A stretch of 64,000 nt of DNA from Streptomyces sp. yr375 (GTDB lineage Bacteria > Actinomycetota > Actinomycetes > Streptomycetales > Streptomycetaceae), in NCBI RefSeq assembly GCF_900110755.1, contig NZ_FOFF01000004.1, positions 62,001-126,000 on the forward strand. Reading direction: 5' to 3'. A program made the translations under genes and the position numbers. Below, piece after piece: positions 1 through 9,172 of this stretch. Numbering within the stretch: position 1 is the stretch's first letter; each line of letters begins with the position of its first letter. The notes under the pieces were generated by a model. It made no database searches, was not told the origin of the DNA, and saw only the letters and a program-made list of their open reading frames with translations.

Positions 1-193
1 CGGCCATAGACATGAACATGACTTCTGTCAATAAATGACACATCGCGAACACAGGGCCCAAGCCTGCGCTAGATTCGTCGAACCGAGCGCAGTGGGGTAA
101 AAGGGGCGCAGGAGCTGGGTGGGGGCCCGGTTCCGTCGACGCGTGCTCGGGGTCGCGCGCACCCAGAACAGTTCTGTGGGGGGAAGTAGGCAC

Positions 194-1186
194 GTGAAGA
201 ATTGGCGAGAAGACGCCCAACCGGAGTGGCCGGCGGCGGCAACGCCGACCCGGGACGTACCGGTCGTGGGGGCAGGATCTCAGAGCTTTTCCGGGGCGGT
301 GGGGCAATCCCTGACGTCCATGGCGGGAGAAAACGCAAGATACGGCTCATTGATGGACGTACCGCGTGAAAGCGGTGTGCTGTCGGCCCCGAAATCGTCG
401 AACGGCCTTTCTGAAAACGAACGGTCGAGCGATCTCCGGGATCCGTGGGGAGAGGAGCCCGGCGGGGCGGACGGCAAGGGCGGCGAACCCGGCGAGGTGA
501 CCGTCCAGCTCGACCCCCTCAAGAAGGGGCGGCCCGACGGTTCGGACGCCGGCGCCTCCGACGTCCCGGTGTTCGTCGACGAGTCGGGGCGGCGCAGCCG
601 GACGTTCCGCCGTATCGGCATCGCGGTGGGGACCGCGTGCGGGGCGTACGCCGTTCTCATCGTGGCCACGCTGCTGTCGGGCAACGCGGGCGCGCCCTGG
701 CTGCCGGTTCCGGTGCCGGGCGCACCGGACGACAAGCCGGCGGCCGGCAAGGTCGACAGCTCGTCCGCGCCGGACGACTCCACGACGCCGCGGCCCGGCG
801 AACCCGGCGGCCTGTTCCCGGGCGGCACCGGCAGCACCGCCTCCGTGTCCGGCACGATGTCGGGCAAGCCGGGGGCGAGTGCGGTGCCCGGCGCGTCGGG
901 GAGCGCGGCGGCTTCGCCGGGCGCTGCGTCGGCGTCGGCCCGGCCCTCGGCGAGCGGGACGGCCCGTCCCAGCACGGGTCCCACGGCCGCGGTCTCGCCG
1001 CCGCCCGGCCCGAGCAGCCCGGTGGTCGCACCGCCGGCGTCCACGCCACCGCCGCCGGCGTCCTCGCCCGCGACGACCCCCGATCCGCCCGCCGCCTCCC
1101 CGTCCCCGGCCGGCGGAACCACCACCACGGTCGCCAACGGCCCGCCCGACCCGGCCCCGGCCGCGTCGTCCAGCCCGGCGGCCTGA
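194..1186 (+). CDS. Membrane-anchored Ser/Pro/Ala-rich protein at the head of a mat-like locus
   Basis: Function unknown. The protein has a charged, Gly/Asp-rich cytoplasmic part of about 140 residues. One membrane segment follows (GIAVGTACGAYAVLIVATLL), then a long low-complexity tail of Ser, Pro, Ala and Thr that should lie outside the membrane and could span the wall. I chose the GTG at 194 because a purine-rich GGGGGGAAG lies 7-8 bases upstream; an in-frame GTG at 119 is possible but has no such site. It precedes a deacetylase/glycosyltransferase gene and holds the position of matA next to matB in Streptomyces. That assignment rests on position only, because the low-complexity sequence gives no domain evidence. 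Confidence 0.72.
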   Translation: MKNWREDAQPEWPAAATPTRDVPVVGAGSQSFSGAVGQSLTSMAGENARYGSLMDVPRESGVLSAPKSSNGLSENERSSDLRDPWGEEPGGADGKGGEPGEVTVQLDPLKKGRPDGSDAGASDVPVFVDESGRRSRTFRRIGIAVGTACGAYAVLIVATLLSGNAGAPWLPVPVPGAPDDKPAAGKVDSSSAPDDSTTPRPGEPGGLFPGGTGSTASVSGTMSGKPGASAVPGASGSAAASPGAASASARPSASGTARPSTGPTAAVSPPPGPSSPVVAPPASTPPPPASSPATTPDPPAASPSPAGGTTTTVANGPPDPAPAASSSPAA

Positions 1187-1641
1187 GAGAGCAGGGGCGT
1201 CACCCGGTGGGGGCCGTGAGGCGCGTCGGCCTCGGCGGTCGGTCCGGCCGGGCGTCTCCTGCCGGGGTCGGCGGGTCCGGACCGCTCAGAACGGTGCCTT
1301 CCCGGCGGCCCACACCGCTCAACCCGTCACCCGACCGCACCTGACAGAACCTGAACGCGCCTGACCGCACCTGAACCTGGCGGGCCCGCTCCGCAGTTCG
1401 CCCTCTCGCAGTCAGATGCCCGGAATGCCCGGAGTCCGCGCCGCGTGGGCCGTGGGCCGTCCAACCCTCTGCCCCGGGCGGCCGATGCCCGTAGCTCGCC
1501 CCTTGTCGTCAGAACCGGGCGCCCCCACTCCGCGCCCGCTACTTCGCACGCCCCGCCCCCTCCCCACGCCCCTCCACGCCTCGCTACCCACTCTCGCCGC
1601 CCGAAGCCGCGCGGTGAGCCGTTCTCGGAGAAACAGTTCTC
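1187..1641. other. 455-base gap before the matB-like gene
   Basis: No convincing gene or terminator. A 12-base direct repeat (GACCGCACCTGA) occurs at 1333-1344 and 1363-1374. The promoter of the polysaccharide genes probably lies in the right half, but no clear -35/-10 pair was found. Confidence 0.4.
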
Positions 1642-3990
1642 ATGGCACCACGTACCAGTCGGCGTACGACTCGACGGTCCGCTGTCGGGCAGTCCGCGTA
1701 TGCGTCCGGCGGCCAGGCCGCCTCCGTTTCCGCCACTGCGTCCGGGTCCGCCTCCTCGGCGTCGGGCGGTGGGCGCAGGACGCGGCGGGGGCGGGCCGCC
1801 GGGCACGGCGGGGGCGGTGGCGGGGGCGCGCACGGGGCGGCGCCGCCCGAACGGAAGCGTTTCGTGCCGCTGCGGCTACGGCATCTGCTGCCGCTGCTCG
1901 TGCTCGGCGCGATGATGGCGATGCTGATGCTGCGCGGCTACGTGCACAGCGAGATCCTCGCCGACTACCGCATCCACCCCGAGGCCGCCACCGACAAGGT
2001 GCCGGAGAAGATCCTCGACGGCGGGCCGGTCGTCGACACCCGCAGCGGCCGGCAGACCAGCCTCGACGTGCCGGACCACAAGATCGTGCTCACCTTCGAC
2101 GACGGCCCCGACCCGAAGTGGACCCCCGAGGTCCTCGACATCCTGAAGAAGCACCACGCGCACGCCGTCTTCTTCATCACCGGCACCATGGCCTCCCGCT
2201 ACCCGGAACTGGTCCGGCGGATGGTCGACGAGGGGCACGAGATCGGGCTGCACACCTTCAACCACCCCGACCTCTCCTACCAGTCGACGAAGCGCATCGA
2301 CTGGGAACTCACCCAGAACCAACTGGCGTTGGCGGGCGCGGCGGGCATCCGCAGCTCCCTCTTCCGGCCGCCGTACTCCTCCACCGCCGACGCCCTCGAC
2401 GACGACTCCTGGCCGGTCACCGAGTTCGTCGGCAGCCGCGGCTACCTCACCGTGTTCACCACCGCCGACAGCGAGGACTGGCGCAAGCCGGGCGTGCGGC
2501 AGATCATCCGCAACGCCACGCCGAAGGGCGACAAGGGCGCGATCGTCCTCATGCACGACTCCGGCGGCGACCGCCACCAGACGGTCCAGGCCCTCGACAC
2601 CTACCTGCCCGAACTCCAGGCGAAGGGCTACACGTTCCAGAACCTCACCGAGGCCCTGCACGCCCCCAGCGCGCACACCCCGGTCACCGGGGTCGAGCTG
2701 TGGAAGGGCAAGGCCTGGATCTTCCTGGTCGAGGCGTCCGACGACATCACCGGCGTCCTGGTCGTCGGCCTCGCCGTCATCGGCGTCCTCGTCTTCGCCC
2801 GCTTCGGCCTGATGCTGCTGCTCTCCGCGATCCACACCCGCCGCACCCGCCGCGAGGGCTTCGTGTGGGGGCCCGACGCGCCCGTCACCGAACCCGTGTC
2901 CGTGCTCGTGCCGGCCTACAACGAGGCCAAGTGCATCGAGAACACGGTGCGTTCGCTGATGCAGAGCGAGCACCCGATCGAGATCCTCGTCATCGACGAC
3001 GGCTCAAGCGACGGCACCGCCCGCATCGTCGAGGACCTCGGCCTGCCCGGCGTGCGCGTCGTCCGGCAGCTCAACGCGGGCAAGCCGTCCGCGCTCAACC
3101 GGGGCATCGCCAACGCCTCGCACGATTTGATCGTGATGATGGACGGCGACACCGTCTTCGAACCGGCCACGGTCCGCGAACTCGTCCAGCCGTTCGCCGA
3201 CCCGCAGGTCGGCGCCGTCGCCGGCAACGCCAAGGTCGGCAACAAGGACACCCTCATCGGCGCCTGGCAGCACATCGAGTACGTGATGGGCTTCAACCTC
3301 GACCGCCGTATGTACGACGTCCTGCGCTGCATGCCGACCATCCCGGGCGCCGTCGGCGCGTTCCGCCGCACCGCGCTCGACCGGGTCGGCGGCATGAGCG
3401 ACGACACCCTCGCCGAGGACACCGACATCACCATGGCCATCCACCGCGACGGCTGGAAGGTCGTCTACGCGGAGAAGGCGCGCGCCTGGACCGAGGCGCC
3501 CGAGTCCGTCCAGCAACTGTGGTCCCAGCGCTACCGCTGGTGCTACGGCACCATGCAGGCGATCTGGAAGCACCGGCGCGCGATCGTGGAGAAGGGGCCG
3601 TCCGGGCGGTTCGGGCGGGTCGGACTGCCGCTCGTCTCCCTCTTCATGGTCGTCGCCCCGCTCCTCGCCCCGCTCATCGACCTCTTCCTCGTCTACGGCC
3701 TGCTCTTCGGCCCGACCGGCAAGACGATCGCCGCCTGGTTCGGCGTCCTCGCCGTCCAGGCGGGCTGCGCGGCCTACGCCTTCGCCCTCGACCGCGAACG
3801 CCTCACCCCGCTCATCTCCCTCCCGCTCCAGCAACTCCTCTACCGCCAGCTCATGTACATCGTGCTGCTCCAGTCCTGGATCACCGCTCTCACCGGCGGC
3901 CGGCTGCGCTGGCAGAAACTGCGCCGCAAGGGGCAGGTGGCGGCCCCGCCCGGCACGGCCACGCCCGCCATGGACGGGGGAGCGGTCTGA
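1642..3990 (+). CDS. matB: Bifunctional polysaccharide deacetylase / family 2 glycosyltransferase (MatB-like)
   Basis: Predicted to polymerise a beta-linked aminosugar chain at the membrane and deacetylate it outside the cell. In Streptomyces, MatB is linked to poly-beta-1,6-GlcNAc and pellet formation. Residues 1-75 are basic and low-complexity, followed by a membrane helix at about 81-98. An extracellular NodB domain carries TFDDGP (151-156) and HTFNH (204-208). A second membrane segment near 360-385 leads to a cytoplasmic GT2 domain with VLVPAYNE, DD near 452, DGD (501-503), ED near 593 and QRYRW (629-633). Several C-terminal membrane helices follow. All catalytic motifs of both halves are intact. 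At 782 residues it is full length. The next gene starts on its last stop base, so the two are translationally coupled. Confidence 0.9.
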   Translation: MAPRTSRRTTRRSAVGQSAYASGGQAASVSATASGSASSASGGGRRTRRGRAAGHGGGGGGGAHGAAPPERKRFVPLRLRHLLPLLVLGAMMAMLMLRGYVHSEILADYRIHPEAATDKVPEKILDGGPVVDTRSGRQTSLDVPDHKIVLTFDDGPDPKWTPEVLDILKKHHAHAVFFITGTMASRYPELVRRMVDEGHEIGLHTFNHPDLSYQSTKRIDWELTQNQLALAGAAGIRSSLFRPPYSSTADALDDDSWPVTEFVGSRGYLTVFTTADSEDWRKPGVRQIIRNATPKGDKGAIVLMHDSGGDRHQTVQALDTYLPELQAKGYTFQNLTEALHAPSAHTPVTGVELWKGKAWIFLVEASDDITGVLVVGLAVIGVLVFARFGLMLLLSAIHTRRTRREGFVWGPDAPVTEPVSVLVPAYNEAKCIENTVRSLMQSEHPIEILVIDDGSSDGTARIVEDLGLPGVRVVRQLNAGKPSALNRGIANASHDLIVMMDGDTVFEPATVRELVQPFADPQVGAVAGNAKVGNKDTLIGAWQHIEYVMGFNLDRRMYDVLRCMPTIPGAVGAFRRTALDRVGGMSDDTLAEDTDITMAIHRDGWKVVYAEKARAWTEAPESVQQLWSQRYRWCYGTMQAIWKHRRAIVEKGPSGRFGRVGLPLVSLFMVVAPLLAPLIDLFLVYGLLFGPTGKTIAAWFGVLAVQAGCAAYAFALDRERLTPLISLPLQQLLYRQLMYIVLLQSWITALTGGRLRWQKLRRKGQVAAPPGTATPAMDGGAV

Positions 3991-5249
3991 TGAACACCCA
4001 GCCGACGGAGACCACATCCGGGACGACCGAGTTCCCCGTACCCACACCCGTACTGCCGACGCAGAACCAGAGCCCGGAGAACGAGGCGGGCGGGGCAGTC
4101 GCGCCAGGGCAGGAGAAGAAGCGCGGTGGCGGGCGGGACCGCTACTTCGACCTGCTCCGTGCCGTCGCCCTCTTCCGTGTCGTCCTCTACCACCTGATGG
4201 GCTGGGCCTGGCTGCCCATCGTCTTCCCCTCCATGGGCGTGATGTTCGCGCTCGCCGGCAACCTCATGGCCCGCTCGCTGGCGAGCCGCCCCGCGCTGGA
4301 CGTCGTACGAGGACGGCTGCGCCGGCTGCTGCCCCCGCTGTGGCTGCTGGGCGCGGTCGGTGTGACGGGCATGGTGCTGGCCGGCTGGAGTCCGGACGAC
4401 GAGGGGCACCCCGGCTGGTGGTGGCTCCACCTCGGCTACTGGATCCTGCCGCTGAGCGACCCGCCGTACGGCGACGGCCTGCCCGGGGTGTCCGGGTGGA
4501 TCGGCGCCGACTGGGGCACCGACCTGGGCGTACCCCTCTGGTACATCCGCGCCTACCTGTGGTTCGTACTGCTCTCCCCGCTCCTGCTGCGCGCCCTGCG
4601 CCGGCTGCCCTGGCCGACGATCCTCGCGCCGGTCGCGCTGTCCGCCGCCCTGGAGTTCGGCGCGCTGTCGGTGCCCTACTGGCGGCTGGAGGCGAACGCC
4701 AGCGACTTCGGCGCGTTCGGCGCGTGCTGGCTGCTGGGCATGGCGCACCAGGAGGGCATCCTGCGCCGGCTGCCCCGCTACGTCGTCCCGTCGCTGGCCC
4801 CGGCGGTCGGCGCGGTCGGCCTCTGGTACGCCCTGAGCCACCACATCACGGAGGGCCACGACCTCGACGACATGCCGTTCGCGCAGTCCCTGTGGTCGTT
4901 CGCGGCGGTCCTGCTGCTCCTGCACATCAGCCCGTCCTGGACCGAGTGGCCGGCCCGGCTGCGCCGCTGGGACCGGCTGATCACCCTCCTCAACTCCCGT
5001 GCCGTCACGATCTACCTGTGGCACAACGTGTGCATCGGGATCGTCGAGGCGATGTGGGACCGGCTGTGGAACGTCCCGTGGCTGGAGGCCGACACCCCCT
5101 GGCTGCTCCAGAGCCCGTGGCCGCAACTGCCGGTCATCTGGCTCCTCACCGCGCTCTGCGTCGTCTCCTTCGGCTGGGTCGAGGACCTGGCGGCCCGCCG
5201 CAGGCCCCGCCTGTGGCCGGACGGCCGAGGGGGGACGCGGCGGGCCTGA
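3990..5249 (+). CDS. Acyltransferase 3 family integral membrane protein
   Basis: Likely O-acylates (for example acetylates) an exported carbohydrate, most simply the polymer made by the upstream protein. A polar N-terminus of about 48 residues precedes RYFDLLRAVALFRVVLYH, the typical first helix of OafA/YrhL-type acyltransferases with its conserved His. About ten membrane segments follow to the C-terminus, including ITLLNSRAVTIYLWHN near the end, another family hallmark. Length (419 residues) fits a stand-alone domain without the SGNH extension. The ATG overlaps the upstream TGA by one base (ATGA). Substrate is inferred from context only. Confidence 0.85.
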   Translation: MNTQPTETTSGTTEFPVPTPVLPTQNQSPENEAGGAVAPGQEKKRGGGRDRYFDLLRAVALFRVVLYHLMGWAWLPIVFPSMGVMFALAGNLMARSLASRPALDVVRGRLRRLLPPLWLLGAVGVTGMVLAGWSPDDEGHPGWWWLHLGYWILPLSDPPYGDGLPGVSGWIGADWGTDLGVPLWYIRAYLWFVLLSPLLLRALRRLPWPTILAPVALSAALEFGALSVPYWRLEANASDFGAFGACWLLGMAHQEGILRRLPRYVVPSLAPAVGAVGLWYALSHHITEGHDLDDMPFAQSLWSFAAVLLLLHISPSWTEWPARLRRWDRLITLLNSRAVTIYLWHNVCIGIVEAMWDRLWNVPWLEADTPWLLQSPWPQLPVIWLLTALCVVSFGWVEDLAARRRPRLWPDGRGGTRRA

Positions 5250-5350
5250 GGGCCTGTGGGAGACTGCCGGGCGTTGCGCGAGTGAACACGCAAGCGAACA
5301 GCGGTGGTTCGGTAGGCCAGGGTCCGGTGGCCCGGCTCGTGGGGAGATGA

Positions 5351-6178
5351 GTGCCGGTGAGCAAGCGGCAGATGCAGAACATGCTGCGGTCGATGGCGGG
5401 GGGCGGGCCCGTCGAGCTCACCAGCCTCATGGCGTCCGTGAAGAAACTGGCCCGGCTGGCCTTCGTGGCCCAGCAGTTCGGCTACGAGTACGCGGACGCC
5501 CGGCAGGGCGGCGGGTCGCGGGGCAGCGCGCTGAAGATGGTGATCGTCCCCGACCCCGCCCCGCAGGCACGCGCGCGTGCCGCGCAGACCTGGGCGCAGT
5601 ACCCGAACGCCTCCGACGGCGTCTCCCTGCCGCCGCTGATACCGGACGCCGTCGAGCTCCTCAAGGCCCGCATCAACTTCGACCTCACCGGCAAGAACGC
5701 CGAGAAGCGCATGGCGTACGGCGCGCTGGGCGTCACCGTCGGCTGCGTGATCCTCGGCGTCCGGCTCGGCGGCACGAGCACCGACTTCGTCGCCGCCATC
5801 GCCTGGGTCGTCTTCATGGTCATCCTCGGCATCGGCTTCGTCGTCACCCGGCACCGCAACGCGAAGTTCGCCGCCCGCCTCCAGGCCGCCGGTTTCACCC
5901 CGGTGCCCGACGAGACCGGCCGGCTGCGCTACCTCCCGCCGGGCGCGCTACCCGGATACGGCCAGTACCCCGCCCCTCCCCACGGTCAGCACCCGTACGG
6001 CGGCGGGTACGGACACCCGCAGCAGCACCAGGCCTACCCGCAGCAGCCGCCGTACCAGCAGCAGCCGTATCCCCAGCAGTACCCGCAGCAGTACCCTCAC
6101 CCCCAACCCCAGCCCCACCCGTCCCAGCCGTACCCGCCCCAGGCCCCCAACCCCTACGGGCAGGCACCCCCGCGCTGA
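5351..6178 (+). CDS. Two-helix membrane protein with Gln/Pro/Tyr-rich tail
   Basis: Function unknown. Residues 1-115 form a soluble domain (MQNMLRSMAGGGPVELTSLM near the start). Two adjacent membrane helices follow (GALGVTVGCVILGVRL and AIAWVVFMVILGIGFVV). The last 70 residues are repetitive PQQ/PYPQQ/HPQPQ sequence, probably disordered and cytoplasmic. Two GTG codons, 5351 and 5357, share one GGGGAG site, so the start is uncertain by two residues. It does not overlap its neighbours and lies between the polysaccharide genes and narK. Confidence 0.75.
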   Translation: MPVSKRQMQNMLRSMAGGGPVELTSLMASVKKLARLAFVAQQFGYEYADARQGGGSRGSALKMVIVPDPAPQARARAAQTWAQYPNASDGVSLPPLIPDAVELLKARINFDLTGKNAEKRMAYGALGVTVGCVILGVRLGGTSTDFVAAIAWVVFMVILGIGFVVTRHRNAKFAARLQAAGFTPVPDETGRLRYLPPGALPGYGQYPAPPHGQHPYGGGYGHPQQHQAYPQQPPYQQQPYPQQYPQQYPHPQPQPHPSQPYPPQAPNPYGQAPPR

Positions 6179-6237
6179 GTTCGTCCCGGAACCTCTCACC
6201 GGGCCGCGGCGCAAGGTGAGAGCAACGTTCCTTTCCG

Positions 6238-6263
6238 GTCACCCGCAGGCACAGCCCGGTAAC
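6238..6263 (+). promoter_or_regulatory. Candidate GlnR-type site upstream of narK
   Basis: GTCAC (6238-6242), six bases, GCACA (6249-6253), five bases, GTAAC (6259-6263). This resembles the gTnAC-n6-GaAAC half-site pattern of the actinobacterial nitrogen regulator GlnR. It sits about 55 bases before the narK ATG. The match is imperfect, so this is a suggestion only. Confidence 0.3.
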
Positions 6264-6316
6264 GCGCTCTCCCTACCTTCGGGACTACCCGAGTCCCGGA
6301 CCATCGTGGAGGCGTC

Positions 6317-7726
6317 ATGACAGCCCCGAACACAGCCCCCGCACCCCCGTCCCCCACCAGCAGTACGAAGAGGAAGGGGAGCCGCTGGATCGAGGAGTGG
6401 GACCCGGAGGACGAGGTCTTCTGGAACGCGAAGGGCGAGCGGATCGCCCGCCGCAACCTGCTCTTCTCCGTCCTGTCCGAGCACATCGGCTTCTCGGTCT
6501 GGACCATGTGGTCCGTGCTGGTGCTCTTCATGGGCCCGGAGTACGGCCTCACCCCGGCCGACAAGTTCCTGCTGACGTCGATGGTGACGCTGGTCGGGGC
6601 CGTCGTGCGGGTGCCGTACACCTTCGCCGTCGCGGTCTTCGGCGGCCGGAACTGGACGATCGTCTCCGCCGCCCTCCTGCTGATCCCCACCGTCGCCGCG
6701 TTCACGGTGATGGAACCCGGGACCTCCTTCGGTACGTTCCTGCTGGTCGGGCTGCTCGCGGGCATCGGCGGCGGCAACTTCGCCTCCTCCATGACCAACA
6801 TCAACGCCTTCTTCCCGCTCCGCAAGAAGGGCTGGGCGCTCGGGCTCAACGCGGGCGGCGGCAACATCGGCGTGCCGGTGATCCAGCTCATCGCCCTCGG
6901 CGTCATCGGGGCGAGCGGCGGGCCGCGCGTGCTGCTCGGGATCTACATCCCGCTGATCGTCGTCGCCGCGACCCTCGCCGCGCTGTTCATGGACAACCTC
7001 GCGGCCGTGCGGAACGACACCGGCGCCGCCGTCGACGCGGCGAAGGACCGCCACACCTGGATCATGTCGTTCCTGTACGTCGGGACGTTCGGCTCGTTCA
7101 TCGGGTACTCCTTCGCCTTCGGCCAGGTGCTCACCAACCAGTTCGGCCGGACGCCCCTCCAGGCCGCCTACCTCACCTTCATCGGCCCGCTGCTCGGCTC
7201 CCTCATCCGGCCGGTCGGCGGCTGGCTCGCCGACCGCTACGGCGGCGCCCGCATCACCCTGTACAACTACGTCGGCATGGCCGCCGCCACCGCCGTCCTG
7301 GTCTTCGCCAGCATGCAGAAGTCGCTGCCGCTGTTCGTCGCCGTCTTCGTGGTGCTGTTCGTCCTCACCGGGCTCGGCAACGGGTCGACGTACAAGATGA
7401 TCCCCGGCATCTTCCAGGCGAAGGCGGTCGCCAAGGGGCTGACGGGCGAGGAGGCGGCCCGCTACGGGCGTCGGCTGTCCGGCGCGTCCATGGGGCTCAT
7501 CGGGGCGGTCGGCGCGCTCGGCGGGGTCGGCATCAACCTGGCCTTCCGGCAGTCCTTCCTCTCCTACGGCTCCGGGACCGGCGCGTTCGTCGCCTTCCTC
7601 GCCTTCTACGCGGTGTGCTTCGTGGTCACCTGGGCCGTATACCTTCGCCGCCCGGCCGCCGGCCGTGTCACCGCCGCCGGTACCGCGTCGCAGGCCGAGC
7701 CGCAGCTCAGCTATGCCGAGGTGTGA
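6317..7726 (+). CDS. narK: NarK-type nitrate/nitrite transporter (MFS)
   Basis: Moves nitrate in and/or nitrite out across the cytoplasmic membrane. After a polar N-terminus the protein has WDPEDEVFWNAKGERIARRN, a characteristic start of NarK2/NasA-type transporters. Twelve membrane segments follow, with the Gly-rich nitrate-signature stretch GIGGGNFASSMTNINAFFP. A second Gly-rich motif reads GLGNGSTYKMIP. Length (469 residues) is normal. A GGAGG site sits 4-8 bases before the ATG. The downstream neighbour is the HemD-like regulator NnaR, consistent with a nitrate-assimilation unit. Confidence 0.93.
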   Translation: MTAPNTAPAPPSPTSSTKRKGSRWIEEWDPEDEVFWNAKGERIARRNLLFSVLSEHIGFSVWTMWSVLVLFMGPEYGLTPADKFLLTSMVTLVGAVVRVPYTFAVAVFGGRNWTIVSAALLLIPTVAAFTVMEPGTSFGTFLLVGLLAGIGGGNFASSMTNINAFFPLRKKGWALGLNAGGGNIGVPVIQLIALGVIGASGGPRVLLGIYIPLIVVAATLAALFMDNLAAVRNDTGAAVDAAKDRHTWIMSFLYVGTFGSFIGYSFAFGQVLTNQFGRTPLQAAYLTFIGPLLGSLIRPVGGWLADRYGGARITLYNYVGMAAATAVLVFASMQKSLPLFVAVFVVLFVLTGLGNGSTYKMIPGIFQAKAVAKGLTGEEAARYGRRLSGASMGLIGAVGALGGVGINLAFRQSFLSYGSGTGAFVAFLAFYAVCFVVTWAVYLRRPAAGRVTAAGTASQAEPQLSYAEV

Positions 7727-7727
7727 C

Positions 7728-7743
7728 GTAACACTAGCGACAT
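7728..7743 (+). promoter_or_regulatory. Candidate GlnR box upstream of nnaR
   Basis: GTAAC (7728-7732), six bases, then GACAT (7739-7743), directly after the narK stop and about 90 bases before the nnaR start. Another six bases lead to GAACC. In S. coelicolor nnaR is a reported GlnR target, which makes this the most plausible GlnR site in the window. Assignment by pattern only. Confidence 0.45.
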
Positions 7744-7753
7744 GAAGTCGAAC

Positions 7754-7783
7754 CGAGCCTGTCATGCACCGTTGACAGGCTCG
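7754..7783 (+). promoter_or_regulatory. 11-bp perfect inverted repeat overlapping a TTGACA box
   Basis: CGAGCCTGTCA (7754-7764) and TGACAGGCTCG (7773-7783) are perfect reverse complements around an 8-base spacer. The right arm contains TTGACA (7772-7777), a consensus -35 box, so the repeat could be an operator for nnaR. Alternatively it is the narK transcription terminator, but no T-run follows it. Confidence 0.45.
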
Positions 7784-7832
7784 CTCGGCATGTAGGTCCA
7801 TGCAGTGCGAGCCAGAGCGTGGGACGAGTGGT

Positions 7833-9008
7833 ATGCACCAGGAACAGCAACGACCGGACACCGGGCCCGAGACCGCCGTCGAACACGGGCCCCTCGCGGG
7901 CTTCACCGTGGGCGTGACGGCCGCGCGCCGGGCCGAGGAGCTCGGCGCGCTGCTCCAGCGGCGTGGGGCGGCGGTGCTGCACGCGCCCGCCCTGCGCATC
8001 GTGCAGCTCGCCGACGACGGCGAACTGCTCGCCGCCACCCAGGGCCTCATCGACCGCGCGCCGGACGTCGTCGTCGCCACCACGGCCATCGGCTTCCGCG
8101 GCTGGGTCGAGGCCGCCGACGGCTGGGGGCTCGGCGAGCGGCTGCTCGACCGGCTCGGCGGCGTCGAGCTGCTGGCCCGCGGGCCCAAGGTCAAGGGCGC
8201 CATCCGGGCGGCGGGGCTGACAGAGGAGTGGTCGCCGTCCAGCGAGTCCATGGCCGAGGTCCTCGACCGGCTGCTGGAGGAGGGCGTCGAGGGCCGCCGG
8301 GTCGCCGTCCAACTGCACGGCGAGCCGCTGCCGGGGTTCGTCGAGTCGCTGCGGGTCGCGGGCGCGGAGGTCGTGGGGGTGCCCGTCTACCGGTGGATGC
8401 CGCCGGAGGACATCGCCCCGCTCGACCGGCTCCTCGACGCCGCCGTCTCCCGCGGACTGGACGCCGTCACCTTCACCAGCGCGCCCGCCGCCGCGTCCCT
8501 GCTGTCGCGGGCGGAAGAGCGCGGGCTGCTGCCCGAACTGCTCGCCGCCCTCCAGCACGACGTGCTGCCCGCCTGCGTCGGGCCGGTCACCGCGCTGCCG
8601 TTGCAGGCGCGGGGCGTGGACACCGTCGCCCCGGAGCGGTTCCGGCTCGGGCCGCTCGTGCAGTTGCTGTGCCGGGAACTGCCGTCGCGGGCGCGGGCGC
8701 TGCCGGTCGCCGGGCGCCGGATGGAGATCCGGGGGCACGCGGTGCTGGTGGACGGGTGCCTGAAGCCGGTGCCGCCGGCCGGGATGTCCCTGCTGCGGGC
8801 GCTGGCGCGGCGGCCGGGGTGGGTCGTGCCGCGCGCCGATCTGCTGCGGGTGTTGCCGGGTGCGGGGCGGGACGAGCATGCCGTCGAGACGGCGATGGCT
8901 CGGCTGCGGACCGCGCTCGGGGCGCCGAAGTTGATCCAGACGGTGGTGAAGCGGGGGTATCGGCTGGCGCTCGATCCCGCCGCCGATGCGAAGTACGCGG
9001 ACGCGTAA
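7833..9008 (+). CDS. nnaR: NnaR: HemD-like domain fused to a winged-helix DNA-binding domain
   Basis: Transcriptional regulator of nitrate/nitrite assimilation by analogy with S. coelicolor NnaR. Residues 1-270 have the uroporphyrinogen-III synthase fold (GFTVGVTAARRAEELGALL; VVATTAIGFRGWVEAA; TFTSAPAAASLL). Residues 290-385 match an OmpR/PhoB-type winged helix (GHAVLVDGCLKPVPPAGMSL; AVETAMARLRTALG; LIQTVVKRGYRLAL). I prefer the ATG at 7833; an in-frame ATG at 7800 would lie inside the putative promoter. Whether the HemD half still makes uroporphyrinogen cannot be read from sequence; tetrapyrrole sensing is a reasonable inference because nitrite reductase needs siroheme. Confidence 0.88.
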   Translation: MHQEQQRPDTGPETAVEHGPLAGFTVGVTAARRAEELGALLQRRGAAVLHAPALRIVQLADDGELLAATQGLIDRAPDVVVATTAIGFRGWVEAADGWGLGERLLDRLGGVELLARGPKVKGAIRAAGLTEEWSPSSESMAEVLDRLLEEGVEGRRVAVQLHGEPLPGFVESLRVAGAEVVGVPVYRWMPPEDIAPLDRLLDAAVSRGLDAVTFTSAPAAASLLSRAEERGLLPELLAALQHDVLPACVGPVTALPLQARGVDTVAPERFRLGPLVQLLCRELPSRARALPVAGRRMEIRGHAVLVDGCLKPVPPAGMSLLRALARRPGWVVPRADLLRVLPGAGRDEHAVETAMARLRTALGAPKLIQTVVKRGYRLALDPAADAKYADA

Positions 9009-9046
9009 GCGTGTTTCGCCCCCGCCGCCCCTACCCGTACCCATCC

Positions 9047-9065
9047 CTGGGGGCTGCGCCCCCAG
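9047..9065 (+). terminator. Short GC hairpin after nnaR
   Basis: CTGGGGGC, TGC loop, GCCCCCAG forms an 8-bp perfect hairpin, followed 35 bases later by CCCCC-AGA-GGGGG. This block is a common Streptomyces intergenic sequence. No U-tract follows, so termination is possible but weakly supported. Confidence 0.4.
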
Positions 9066-9172
9066 ACCCCCGCTTCGGCCCTGAACGGGCCTCGTCCTCA
9101 AACTCCCCCAGAGGGGGGACCCCCAGACGGGCTGGTTAATCGGGCTGGTGATTAGAGCCCTTCGCTGGCAGT

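Noticed and set aside
1416..5249. A very long open frame suggesting a fusion across the deacetylase/transferase and acyltransferase genes
   Set aside because: The first two thirds read the matB-like gene in the wrong frame; only the acyltransferase part is real. High GC keeps wrong frames open.
6239..8251. 670-codon open frame on the minus strand over narK and nnaR
   Set aside because: Antisense shadow of two well-supported genes, with no domain pattern and low-complexity His/Gly/Asp composition.
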